From Mycobacterium sp. 852002-51961_SCH5331710 (GTDB lineage Bacteria > Actinomycetota > Actinomycetes > Mycobacteriales > Mycobacteriaceae): DNA of 64,000 nt. Below the pieces are notes generated by a model, which was not told the origin of the DNA, made no database searches, and saw only the letters and a program-made list of their open reading frames with translations. Numbering within the stretch: the stretch's first letter is position 1; each line of letters starts with the position of its first letter. Shown here in pieces: positions 35,830-44,077 of this stretch. The stretch is taken from positions 1 through 64,000 of the forward strand of contig NZ_LZSQ01000109.1 of NCBI RefSeq assembly GCF_001665535.1, in the 5' to 3' direction. A program made the translations under genes and the position numbers.

Positions 35830-37733
35830 CCGTCACAGACGAACTCCGGCCTGCGGCATCGGCTGCCGATACCCCGGTTGAGCGGACCGGTGCCCGCTGG
35901 ACACGTCCGGCCCTGGCCGCGCTATTGCTCGCGACCGCGGTGCTGTATCTGTGGGGTCTGGGCTCGAACGGCTGGGCCAACGACTATTACGCGGCGGCGG
36001 CCCAGGCCGGCACACAGAACTTCAAGGCGTGGCTGTTCGGGTCCCACGATGCCGGCAACTCCATCACCGTCGACAAACCGCCTGCCTCCCTGTGGATCAT
36101 GGTGTTGTCCGGCCGGCTGTTCGGCTTCAACGCGTTCACCATGCTGCTCCCACAGGCGATTATGGGTGTCGGCTCCGTGGCGGTGCTCTACGCGACGGTC
36201 CGCCGCGTCAGCGGCCCGGCTGCGGGCCTGATCGCCGGCGCCGCACTGGCGCTCACACCGGTCGCCGCGCTGATGTTCCGCTTCAACAATCCCGACGCGC
36301 TTCTGGTACTGCTGATGGTGGTCGCCGCGTACTGCGTGCTGCGGGCGACCGAGACCGCAAGCACCCGCTGGATGGTGCTGGCGGGTTGTGCTCTCGGCTT
36401 CGCGTTCCTGACGAAGATGTTGCAGGCCTTTCTCGTCGTACCCGGTCTGGCGTTGGCGTTCCTGGTCGCCGCGCCCGTCGGGATGTGGCGGCGCATCGGT
36501 TCATTGGCGGCGGGTGCGGCCGCGATGGTCGTCTCCGCCGGGTGGTTCCTCGCCCTGGTCGAATTGTGGCCGGCCGATTCGCGGCCCTACATCGGCGGCT
36601 CCACGGACAACAGTCTGCTGCAGCTGGCATTGGGCTACAACGGAATTGAGCGGATCGCCGGCCGGGGCGGGCCCGGGGGCATGGGTCCCGTCCCGGGCGG
36701 GCCTGACGGTGGACGGCCCCTGTTCTTCGGCGGTGAGCCCGGCATCGGCCGGATGTTCGGCGACTCGATGGGCACGCAGGCGTCCTGGCTGTTGCCCGCC
36801 GCATTGATCGGACTGGTGGCGGGATTGTGGTTCACCCGCCGAACCGCGCGGACGGCCGGCGTGCGTGCCGCACTCCTGATGTGGGGCGGCTGGTTGCTGA
36901 TGACCGGCGCGGTGTTCAGCTTCATGGACGGCATTATCCACCCGTACTACACCGTCGCGCTGGCGCCTGCGGTGGCCGCGCTGGTCGGGATCTCGGTCCG
37001 AGAGTTGTGGCGAGGCAGGCGTTTTCCCGCCCCGCGGATCGTGTTGGCGATCATGTCGGCGACCACCGGCGTGTGGGCGTTCATCCTGCTCGACAGGACG
37101 CCGGACTGGTGGCCGGCGGTGCGCTGGGTCGTGTTGGTCGGTTCGGCGGTCGTGGCTTCGATGCTGGCGGTCGGCGCGCACCGGCTCGGCCGCGCGACGA
37201 CCGTGGTGGCCCTCGCCGCTGCGGCATTCGGGGTGGCCGGTCCCACCGCGTACACGGTGGCGACGGTCGCCAACACGCAGGGCGGCCCGATGGTTGTGGC
37301 CGGTCCTTCCGTCGGCGTGAGCGGTTTTCATGGGGACGGGCCGGGTCGGTACGCGCCTCCCGGAGGCCCCGGTGGGTTCGGCGCCGTAGCGGACAATCCG
37401 GCGCTCGAGAACATCGTCAGGGAGGCGCCGACCCGCTGGGCGGCAGCGACCGTCGGATCGATGACCGCGAGCAGGCTCGAACTGGACACCGGCGCGTCGG
37501 TGATGGCGATCGGAGGGTTCACGGGATCCGACGATTCGCCGACGCTCGAGCAGTTCCAGGCGTATGTCGGGCACCAGGAGGTGCGCTACTTCATCGGCGA
37601 TGACCACGGCGGGCCCCCTCACCGTGACCACGGCGAAGCCTCCGCGATCGCGTCATGGGTGCAGCAGAACTTCACCGCGGTCGATGTCGACGGCGCCACG
37701 GTCTACGACCTGTTCGCGCCGATCGTCGGGTGA
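35826..37733 (+). CDS. GT39 (ArnT/PMT-like) membrane glycosyltransferase, YkcB type, copy 2
   Basis: The 635-residue paralogue of the gene at 32651 has the same topology and signatures: SNGWANDYYAAAAQAGTQN, SHDAGNSITVDKPPASLW and RFNNPDALLVLLMVV. It differs by a Gly/Pro-rich loop (GGPGGMGPVPGGPDGG, about 280-300) and a second such loop before the C-terminal soluble domain. Copy 1 has NAF where this copy has NDYY in the first loop, which could reflect different acceptors. It is coupled by ATGA overlap to the GT2-GtrA fusion, so all three are one operon with the two-component genes. Confidence 0.86.
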   Translation: MTVTDELRPAASAADTPVERTGARWTRPALAALLLATAVLYLWGLGSNGWANDYYAAAAQAGTQNFKAWLFGSHDAGNSITVDKPPASLWIMVLSGRLFGFNAFTMLLPQAIMGVGSVAVLYATVRRVSGPAAGLIAGAALALTPVAALMFRFNNPDALLVLLMVVAAYCVLRATETASTRWMVLAGCALGFAFLTKMLQAFLVVPGLALAFLVAAPVGMWRRIGSLAAGAAAMVVSAGWFLALVELWPADSRPYIGGSTDNSLLQLALGYNGIERIAGRGGPGGMGPVPGGPDGGRPLFFGGEPGIGRMFGDSMGTQASWLLPAALIGLVAGLWFTRRTARTAGVRAALLMWGGWLLMTGAVFSFMDGIIHPYYTVALAPAVAALVGISVRELWRGRRFPAPRIVLAIMSATTGVWAFILLDRTPDWWPAVRWVVLVGSAVVASMLAVGAHRLGRATTVVALAAAAFGVAGPTAYTVATVANTQGGPMVVAGPSVGVSGFHGDGPGRYAPPGGPGGFGAVADNPALENIVREAPTRWAAATVGSMTASRLELDTGASVMAIGGFTGSDDSPTLEQFQAYVGHQEVRYFIGDDHGGPPHRDHGEASAIASWVQQNFTAVDVDGATVYDLFAPIVG

Positions 37734-37816
37734 TCGGCGCAGCACGCTCGTCAATTATTCGATCTGCTTGATTTTCTTCGCTCTGTCAGGGCGGAGGCGG
37801 TTATAGGGTCGACCCC

Positions 37817-38308
37817 ATGTCCGTGACCGATGAATATCTGAAGAACAACGAGGAGTACGCCAAGACGTTCTCCGGTCCGCTGCCGTTGCCGCCGAGCAAG
37901 CACGTCGCGGTGGTCGCGTGTATGGACGCCCGGCTCGACGTCTACCGGATCCTCGGTCTCCAAGACGGCGAGGCGCACGTCATCCGCAACGCGGGCGGCG
38001 TCGTCACCGACGACGAGATTCGGTCGCTGGCGATCAGCCAGCGGCTGCTCGGCACCAAGGAGATCATCCTCATCCACCACACGGACTGCGGCATGCTGAC
38101 GTTCACCGACGACGGCTTCAAACAGCAGATCCAAGACGAGATCGGCATCAAGCCCGAGTGGGCCGCCGAGTCGTTCGTCGATCTCGAGGAGGACGTGCGG
38201 CAGTCACTGCGCCGCATCGAGGCCAGCCCGTTCGTCACCAAGCACGAGTCGTTGCGCGGGTTCGTCTTCGATGTCGCCACCGGCCGACTCAACGAGGTCA
38301 CGCTGTAG
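37817..38308 (+). CDS. canA: Beta-carbonic anhydrase
   Basis: The 163-residue protein equals the length recalled for M. tuberculosis CanA (Rv1284). Zinc ligands are Cys35, His88 and Cys91 (VACMDARLD and HHTDCGML), and the catalytic Asp37-Arg39 dyad is intact. It interconverts CO2 and bicarbonate in the cytoplasm. The 83-bp upstream gap is relatively AT-rich and may hold its own promoter. The adjacency to cysDN is conserved in mycobacteria but interrupted here by a thioesterase gene. Confidence 0.95.
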   Translation: MSVTDEYLKNNEEYAKTFSGPLPLPPSKHVAVVACMDARLDVYRILGLQDGEAHVIRNAGGVVTDDEIRSLAISQRLLGTKEIILIHHTDCGMLTFTDDGFKQQIQDEIGIKPEWAAESFVDLEEDVRQSLRRIEASPFVTKHESLRGFVFDVATGRLNEVTL

Positions 38309-38325
38309 CCCCGCCTACTTATTGC

Positions 38326-38355
38326 GCGAGCGAGCGTGTCTGCACACGACACGCC
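38326..38355 (+). repeat. 30-bp intergenic repeat, copy 1
   Basis: The unit starts GCGAGCGAGCGTGTCTGCAC and ends ACGACACGCC; it lies 17 bp after the canA stop. It matches the reverse complement of 38931-38960 at 29 of 30 positions. It contains an internal GTGTC/GACAC inverted repeat, so it could also act as a weak hairpin. Confidence 0.85.
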
Positions 38356-38401
38356 GCTAAATAGCAGCACTTCGCGGTCGCTCGTGACCGACGAGCGTGC
38401 G

Positions 38402-38827
38402 CTAACCGATCTTGTGCGTGGCGATCGCCTTCGCCACCGCTTCGCCGTCGGCGGTCACGACATCGACGTCGCAGTTGACCAGGGTCTTGCCGCGACGCAA
38501 CACCCGCCCGATCGCGACGAGGTCACATGCACGCGCGGGCGCCAGGAACTGCATCGACATCGACGTGGTGACCCCTCGCAGTGACTCTGGAACCGCGGCC
38601 TGTGCCCACGCCGCGGCCATCACCGCAACATCGGCCAACGCTGCGATCGCGCCGCCGTGCACCATGTCGCCGACGGTCACGTTGGACTCGTCCCACGGCA
38701 GGCGCAGTCGGACCTCGTCGCCGCCGAGCCGCTCGGGCACGATGCCGAGTTTGGCGACGAACGGGGACTGCGGGATGAACTGCGCCATGACGTCGGCGCC
38801 CGTCTGGCGCGGGGAAGTGCTGGTCAT
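38402..38827 (-). CDS. PaaI-type hotdog thioesterase
   Basis: The 141-residue protein has the hotdog-fold signature region VGDMVHGGAIAALADVAVMA (about 52-71) with the HGG turn characteristic of PaaI/DUF4442-like acyl-CoA thioesterases, and a typical end ATHKIG. It probably hydrolyses a small or aromatic acyl-CoA. It sits between canA and cysD, genes that are neighbours in M. tuberculosis (from memory), and is bracketed by two inverted copies of a 30-bp repeat. It is therefore likely an insertion relative to that species. Confidence 0.85.
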   Translation of the reverse strand: MTSTSPRQTGADVMAQFIPQSPFVAKLGIVPERLGGDEVRLRLPWDESNVTVGDMVHGGAIAALADVAVMAAAWAQAAVPESLRGVTTSMSMQFLAPARACDLVAIGRVLRRGKTLVNCDVDVVTADGEAVAKAIATHKIG

Positions 38828-38930
38828 GGGTCGAGTATCGCCGGACTTCGTGCGGGTTCAATTACCTTGCGGGTAAGCACTGTGCGCACGCTCGCTGCGG
38901 TCGAGCGTGCACAGATGACTGAAGTTCCGT

Positions 38931-38960
38931 GGCGTGTCGTGTGCAGACACGCACGCTCGC
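38931..38960 (-). repeat. 30-bp intergenic repeat, copy 2 (inverted)
   Basis: This is the inverted copy of 38326-38355 with one mismatch. Just beside it GCACGCTCG (38886-38894) and CGAGCGTGC (38902-38910) form another perfect 9-bp inverted repeat. Both lie in the 244-bp gap between the thioesterase start and cysD. Confidence 0.85.
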
Positions 38961-39026
38961 GCACGGGCGCGTGCAGAGCCATCCACTCGTTGACACCCCG
39001 CGTGGCCTCGGTGTCTAATACCAAGT

Positions 39027-39048
39027 AATGATCGTAAATATGGTCATT
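39027..39048. promoter_or_regulatory. Candidate operator upstream of cysD
   Basis: AATGATC-N8-GGTCATT is an inverted repeat (6 of 7 positions pair) in an AT-rich block 24-45 bp before the cysD start. The position suits a repressor site. The Rrf2-type regulator encoded at the end of this operon is the obvious candidate, but binding is inference. Confidence 0.45.
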
Positions 39049-39071
39049 CCTACCAACTTTACGAGGAAAAT

Positions 39072-39998
39072 ATGACGGCCACCACCGAACACGCTCATGC
39101 GGGGCGCTACGAGCTCAGTCACCTGCGGTCATTGGAAGCCGAGGCCATCCACATCATCCGCGAGGTGGCCGCAGAGTTCGAGCGGCCCGTGCTGCTGTTC
39201 TCCGGCGGCAAGGACTCCATCGTGATGCTGCATCTGGCGCTCAAGGCCTTCCGGCCGGGCCGGCTGCCATTCCCGGTCATGCACGTCGACACCGGGCACA
39301 ACTTCGACGAGGTGCTGCAGACGCGCGACGAACTCGTCGAGGAGTTCGGCGTCCGCCTGGTCGTGGCCAAGGTGCAGGACGACATCGACGCCGGGCGTGT
39401 GGTCGAGACGATCCCGTCGCGAAATCCGCTGCAGACGGTGACGCTGCTGCGGGCCATCCGCGAGAACAAGTTCGACGCCGCGTTCGGCGGCGCGCGCCGC
39501 GACGAAGAGAAGGCGCGCGCCAAGGAGCGGGTGTTCTCCTTCCGCGACGAGTTCGGCCAGTGGGACCCGAAGGCCCAGCGACCCGAGCTGTGGAACCTCT
39601 ACAACGGCCGCCACCACAAAGGCGAGCACATCCGCGTGTTCCCGCTGTCGAATTGGACCGAGTTCGACATCTGGTCCTATATCGGCGCCGAGAAGATCAA
39701 GCTGCCGTCGATCTACTACGCCCACCGTCGCAAGGTGTTCGAACGTGACGGGATGCTGCTGGCGGTGCACCGGTACCTGCAGCCGCGCAAGGACGAAGAG
39801 GTCGTCGAGAAGACCGTGCGGTTCCGCACCGTCGGCGATGTCACCTGCACCGGATGTGTGGAGTCCCGCGCCGCAACGGTTTCCGAGGTCATCGCCGAGA
39901 CGGCGGTATCGCGGCTGACCGAACGCGGCGCCACGCGCGCCGACGACCGCATCTCCGAGGCCGGCATGGAGGACCGCAAGCGAGAGGGCTACTTCTGA
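39072..39998 (+). CDS. cysD: Sulfate adenylyltransferase subunit 2
   Basis: The 308-residue PP-loop enzyme makes adenosine 5'-phosphosulfate from ATP and sulfate, driven by GTP hydrolysis of CysN. The PP motif is LLFSGGKDSIV (about residue 44), followed by the family segments GHNFDEVLQTRDELVE and GGARRDEEKARAKER. The C-terminal EDRKREGYF is the usual CysD end. ACGAGGAAAAT before the ATG gives a ribosome-binding site. The stop overlaps the cysNC start (TGATG). Confidence 0.96.
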   Translation: MTATTEHAHAGRYELSHLRSLEAEAIHIIREVAAEFERPVLLFSGGKDSIVMLHLALKAFRPGRLPFPVMHVDTGHNFDEVLQTRDELVEEFGVRLVVAKVQDDIDAGRVVETIPSRNPLQTVTLLRAIRENKFDAAFGGARRDEEKARAKERVFSFRDEFGQWDPKAQRPELWNLYNGRHHKGEHIRVFPLSNWTEFDIWSYIGAEKIKLPSIYYAHRRKVFERDGMLLAVHRYLQPRKDEEVVEKTVRFRTVGDVTCTGCVESRAATVSEVIAETAVSRLTERGATRADDRISEAGMEDRKREGYF

Positions 39999-41884
39999 TG
40001 ACCAGCACCACCGAGCGGCCCGCGTCCAATTCGCGGCCCGCCGCGACGCTGCTGCGGATCGCCACCGCGGGTTCCGTCGACGACGGCAAGTCGACCCTCA
40101 TCGGCCGGCTGCTGTTCGACTCCAAGGCCGTCATGGAAGACCAATTGGCCTCCGTCGAGCGGACGTCCAAGGAACGCGGTCACGACTACACCGATCTCGC
40201 GCTGGTGACCGACGGCCTGCGGGCCGAGCGTGAGCAGGGCATCACGATCGACGTCGCTTATCGCTACTTCGCTACGCCCAAGCGCAAATTCATCATCGCC
40301 GACACTCCGGGCCACATCCAGTACACCCGCAACATGGTCACGGGTACGTCGACCGCGCAGCTGGCGATCGTCCTCGTCGATGCGCGCCACGGCCTGCTCG
40401 AGCAGTCGCGCCGTCACGCGTTCCTCGCATCGCTGCTCGGCATCCGGCACATCGTGCTCGCCGTGAACAAGATGGACCTGATCGATTGGGACAGAGAGCG
40501 GTTCGAGAAGATCCGCGATGACTTCCACGACTTCGCCGCGCGCCTGGACATCCACGATGTGACGACGATTCCGCTGTCGGCCCTCAACGGCGACAACGTC
40601 GTGACCAAGTCCGACAAGACGCCGTGGTACGAGGGTCCGCCGCTGCTGACGCACCTGGAAGAGGTGTACATCGCAGGCGACCGCAATCTCGTCGACGTCC
40701 GATTCCCCGTCCAGTACGTGATCCGCCCACAGTCGCTGGAACACCACGACCACCGCAGTTACGCGGGCACCGTCGCCAGCGGCGTGATGAAGGTCGGCGA
40801 CGACGTCGTCGTGCTGCCCGCGGGTCTGCCCTCACGCATCTCGGCGATCGAGGGTCCCAATGGTCCTGTCGACGAAGCGTTCCCGCCCATGGCGGTGGCG
40901 ATCAGCCTGACCGACGACATCGACATCTCGCGCGGCGACCTGATCGCGCGACCGAACAACCAACCCCGGGTGGCACAGGAATTCGACGCCACCGTCTGCT
41001 GGATGGCCGACGGGTCCGCGTTGGAGCCCGGCCGCGACTATCTGATCAAGCACACCACCCGCACGACGCGGGCACGGGTGACGGCGTTGGACTACCGGCT
41101 CGACGTCAACACGCTGCACCGGGACAAGGAGGTGACTGCGCTCAAACTCAACGAGCTGGGCCGCATCTCGCTGCGGACGCAGACGCCGCTTCTGCTCGAC
41201 GAGTACAGCCGCAACGCGACCACCGGCTCGTTCATCCTGATCGACCCGAACACCAATGGCACGGTCGCCGCGGGCATGATCTTGCCGCAGGTGACCGCCC
41301 GCACCTCGAGCCCGAACACCGTGCGGCACGAGTCGTTGTGCAAGGCCGAGGACCGGCTGAGCAAGGGCAGGACGGTGTGGTTCACCGGCCTGTCGGGGTC
41401 GGGTAAGTCTTCGGTGGCCATGCTGGTGGAGCAGAAGCTGATCGAAAAGGGCGTTCCCGCCTATGTTCTCGATGGTGACAACCTGCGCCACGGGCTCAAC
41501 GCCGATCTCGGCTTCTCGATGGCCGACCGTGCCGAGAACCAGCGCAGGCTGGCGCACGTCGCGGCGATCCTCGCCGATTCCGGACAGGTGGTGCTGGTGC
41601 CCGCGATCAGTCCGCTCGAGGAACACCGCGCCCTGGCGCGGAAGGTGACCACCGAGGCGGGCCTCGACTTCTTCGAGGTCTTCTGCGACACGCCCCTGGA
41701 GGACTGCGAGCGACGCGACCCGAAGGGCTTGTACGCCAAGGCCCGCGCCGGGAAGATCACCCACTTCACCGGAATCGACAGTCCCTACCAGCGACCGAAG
41801 AACCCGGACCTGCGGTTGACTCCCGACCGCGACCCCGAGGAGCTGGCGGTCATGGTCATCGAGCTGCTGGAAAGCCGCCAGTGA
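39998..41884 (+). CDS. cysNC: Sulfate adenylyltransferase subunit 1 / adenylylsulfate kinase fusion
   Basis: The 628-residue bifunctional protein has an N-terminal EF-Tu-like GTPase (CysN) with GSVDDGKST, DTPGHIQYT and VNKMD, two beta-barrel domains, and from about residue 440 an APS kinase (CysC) with Walker A TGLSGSGKSS and the segment DGDNLRHGLNADLGF. It powers sulfate activation with CysD and phosphorylates APS to PAPS. The fusion corresponds to Rv1286 (annotated cysN/cysC). Confidence 0.96.
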   Translation: MTSTTERPASNSRPAATLLRIATAGSVDDGKSTLIGRLLFDSKAVMEDQLASVERTSKERGHDYTDLALVTDGLRAEREQGITIDVAYRYFATPKRKFIIADTPGHIQYTRNMVTGTSTAQLAIVLVDARHGLLEQSRRHAFLASLLGIRHIVLAVNKMDLIDWDRERFEKIRDDFHDFAARLDIHDVTTIPLSALNGDNVVTKSDKTPWYEGPPLLTHLEEVYIAGDRNLVDVRFPVQYVIRPQSLEHHDHRSYAGTVASGVMKVGDDVVVLPAGLPSRISAIEGPNGPVDEAFPPMAVAISLTDDIDISRGDLIARPNNQPRVAQEFDATVCWMADGSALEPGRDYLIKHTTRTTRARVTALDYRLDVNTLHRDKEVTALKLNELGRISLRTQTPLLLDEYSRNATTGSFILIDPNTNGTVAAGMILPQVTARTSSPNTVRHESLCKAEDRLSKGRTVWFTGLSGSGKSSVAMLVEQKLIEKGVPAYVLDGDNLRHGLNADLGFSMADRAENQRRLAHVAAILADSGQVVLVPAISPLEEHRALARKVTTEAGLDFFEVFCDTPLEDCERRDPKGLYAKARAGKITHFTGIDSPYQRPKNPDLRLTPDRDPEELAVMVIELLESRQ

Positions 41885-42612
41885 GCGATCACGGTCTCGC
41901 TGCACAGCTGGCCACAGCGGCGGGAAAGCTTCTGCTCGACGTGCGCACCGAGCTGGCCGACGCCACCGGAGCCGAGCGAAAAGCTGCCGGGGACAAGCGT
42001 TCCCACGACTTCCTGATGGAAGCCCTGGCGACCGAACGGCCGAATGACGCGGTGCTGTCGGAGGAGGGCGCCGACAACCCCATCCGCTTGAGCGCCGAAC
42101 GCGTCTGGATCGTCGACCCCCTCGACGGCACCCGGGAATTCTCCGAACTCGGGCGCGACGACTGGGCCGTGCACGTCGCACTGTGGGAGGGCGGTGAACT
42201 CGTCGCGGGCGCGGTCGCACTTCCGGCGCAGGACATCACGTTGGCCACTCCCACGGTGCCGCCGCCGCCTGCCGCCCCCGACACGCCGCGGATCGTCGTG
42301 TCTCGCACACGGCCGCCCGCGATCGCGCTCGCGGTGCGCGACGCGCTCGGCGGCACGTTGGTCGAAATGGGCTCGGCGGGGGCGAAGGTCGCTTCCGTCG
42401 TCCAGGGTCTTTCGGACGTCTACGTGCACGCGGGTGGGCAGTACGAGTGGGATTCGGCGGCGCCCGTCGCCGTTGCCCGCGCCGCCGGCCTGCACACCTC
42501 GCGCATCGACGGGTCCCCGCTCCTCTACAACCGGCCTGACCCGCTGCTGCCTGACCTCATCGTCTGCCGGCCCGAGCTCGCCGAAGCGGTGCTGGCCGTC
42601 ACTCGTGATTGA
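41881..42612 (+). CDS. cysQ: 3'-phosphoadenosine 5'-phosphate phosphatase, CysQ type
   Basis: The 243-residue member of the inositol-monophosphatase superfamily has the metal-site motifs LSEEGAD, WIVDPLDGTREF and YEWDSAAPVAVARAAG. CysQ enzymes dephosphorylate PAP and PAPS, keeping the sulfate pathway from poisoning itself. The GTG start overlaps the cysNC stop (GTGA), which strongly supports this function. In M. tuberculosis the characterised cysQ (Rv2131c) is at another locus, so this operon placement is noteworthy. Confidence 0.88.
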   Translation: MSDHGLAAQLATAAGKLLLDVRTELADATGAERKAAGDKRSHDFLMEALATERPNDAVLSEEGADNPIRLSAERVWIVDPLDGTREFSELGRDDWAVHVALWEGGELVAGAVALPAQDITLATPTVPPPPAAPDTPRIVVSRTRPPAIALAVRDALGGTLVEMGSAGAKVASVVQGLSDVYVHAGGQYEWDSAAPVAVARAAGLHTSRIDGSPLLYNRPDPLLPDLIVCRPELAEAVLAVTRD

Positions 42613-42620
42613 CTGTGTCC

Positions 42621-43097
42621 ATGCGCATGTCGGCCAAAGCGGAGTACGCCGTTCGCGCGATGGTGCAGCTGGCGACAGCTGACGAGGGCGTCCTCGTCAC
42701 GACCGACGACCTCGCCAAGGCGCAGGGCATCCCGTCGCAATTCCTGGTCGACATTCTTGCGGCACTGCGCACCGACCGCCTCGTGCGCAGCCACCGCGGT
42801 CGTGAGGGCGGCTACGCGTTGGCCCGGCCGGCGAAGGACATCAGCCTCGCCGACGTGTTGCGGTGCATCGACGGCCCGCTGGCCAGCGTCCGTGACATCG
42901 GGCTCGGCGACCTGGCGTACACCGGCCCGACGACGCCGCTGACCGACGTCTGGCGTGCACTGCGCGCGAGCATGCGATCGGTGCTCGAACAGACCAGCGT
43001 CGCCGACGTGGCCGCCGATGCGCTGCCCAAACACGTCCGCAAGCTCGCCGACGACTACCGCGATCAGGAAACCAAGCGCGGCCACTCGCTCAACTAG
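42621..43097 (+). CDS. Rrf2-family transcriptional regulator (Rv1287-like)
   Basis: From the ATG at 42621 the protein has 158 residues. The Rrf2 winged helix is evident (MSAKAEYAVRAMVQLA, AKAQGIPSQFLVDILAALR, RSHRGREGGYALARP). Only one cysteine (RCIDGP) occupies the region where IscR/NsrR-type members bind an iron-sulfur cluster with three, so a cluster-free, CymR-like mode is more likely. It follows cysQ by 8 bp and probably controls sulfur genes. Upstream in-frame TTG/GTG starts (42609, 42615) are possible. Confidence 0.87.
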   Translation: MRMSAKAEYAVRAMVQLATADEGVLVTTDDLAKAQGIPSQFLVDILAALRTDRLVRSHRGREGGYALARPAKDISLADVLRCIDGPLASVRDIGLGDLAYTGPTTPLTDVWRALRASMRSVLEQTSVADVAADALPKHVRKLADDYRDQETKRGHSLN

Positions 43098-43494
43098 CCG
43101 GTCGGCCCGCGGGGGATCCGTAAGGCCGGGTGATGATCTCGAGGTAGTGGCCCGCCGGATCCTGAAAGTAGACGCCGCGACCGCCGTCGTTGTGGTTGAT
43201 CTCGCCGGGCCGCATGCCGCGGGGGTCGGCCCAGTGCTGCAGGCCGCGCTCGCGGATGCGGCCGTAGATCTCGGAGAACTCGTCCTCGGACACCAGGAAT
43301 GCGTAATGCTGCGGGCGGATCTCCTCATCGGGACCGACCTGCGCGAAGTCGAGGCTGGCGTCGTGCGCCAATCCGACGGCAAGGAAATGCCCGAACTCCT
43401 TGGCGGCGGGTAGGCCGAACAACTCGGTGAAGAACCGGGCCGATTCCTCACGGTCTCTTGCGGCCACGATGGTGTGGTTGAACGTGATCGCCAT
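43090..43494 (-). CDS. VOC-family (glyoxalase/bleomycin resistance-like) protein
   Basis: The 134-residue single-module VOC protein starts FNHTIVAARDREESARFF and ends GVYFQDPAGHYLEIITRP. His and Glu in those strands correspond to the usual metal-binding positions. Substrate is unknown. It overlaps the 3' end of the Rrf2 gene by 8 bp in convergent orientation. Confidence 0.85.
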   Translation of the reverse strand: MAITFNHTIVAARDREESARFFTELFGLPAAKEFGHFLAVGLAHDASLDFAQVGPDEEIRPQHYAFLVSEDEFSEIYGRIRERGLQHWADPRGMRPGEINHNDGGRGVYFQDPAGHYLEIITRPYGSPAGRPAS

Positions 43495-43534
43495 ACCGAT
43501 TCAGTCAACCACCGTGGTGGTGCACCCGGCAACG

Positions 43535-44077
43535 ATGCACGATGTACCCATGGTGGACATCGAGTTGGTCAACGGCCCGAGGATCACGTTGCGTGCGCCG
43601 ACCCTCGACGACGCGGAACCCCTCTTCGAGCGGGTCGCGTCGGATCCAGAGGTGACGCACTTCATGGCGTGGCGAACGCACCGCGATGTCGGCGAAACCC
43701 GACGCGTCCTCACCGAAGTGTTCAACGTCGGTGGCGAGACGACCTGGCTGATCGATCTGCGCGGCGACGGTCCGATCGGGGCGATCGGCTGGCGGCGACC
43801 GCAGCCGCACCACATCGACTTCGGCTACTACCTGGGGCGGCCGTGGTGGAAGCAGGGTTTCATGTCCGAGGCGGTACGGCTGTTGTTCGACAAGGCGCAC
43901 CGTGATCCGACCCTCTACCGCATCTCGGCGTACTGCCACGTCGACAACGAGGCATCGGCGAACCTGCTCCGGCGCAATGGGCTCCGCCTGGAGGGTCGCC
44001 TGGCCCGCTACGCGTTGCTGCCGAACATCAGCGACGAACCGCAGGACTGCCTGCTCTTCGCCAAGGCGGTGCGCTGA
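43535..44077 (+). CDS. GNAT N-acetyltransferase (RimJ/RimL-like)
   Basis: The product of about 180 residues starts at ATG 43535 or 43550. It shows the GNAT pattern of RimJ/RimL-type enzymes: ITLRAPTLDDAEPLFERV at the N-terminus, FGYYLGRPWWKQGFMSEAVR with the acetyl-CoA-binding turn, and CHVDNEASANLLRRNGLRLE at the end. It acetylates an unknown amine or protein N-terminus. The stop codon overlaps the start of the nitronate monooxygenase gene by one base, so they are coexpressed. Confidence 0.85.
   Translation: MHDVPMVDIELVNGPRITLRAPTLDDAEPLFERVASDPEVTHFMAWRTHRDVGETRRVLTEVFNVGGETTWLIDLRGDGPIGAIGWRRPQPHHIDFGYYLGRPWWKQGFMSEAVRLLFDKAHRDPTLYRISAYCHVDNEASANLLRRNGLRLEGRLARYALLPNISDEPQDCLLFAKAVR

Noticed and set aside
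39001..39071. SAM or other riboswitch upstream of cysD
   Set aside because: The gap before cysD shows no riboswitch-like helices; the visible structure is a short operator-type palindrome near the start codon.
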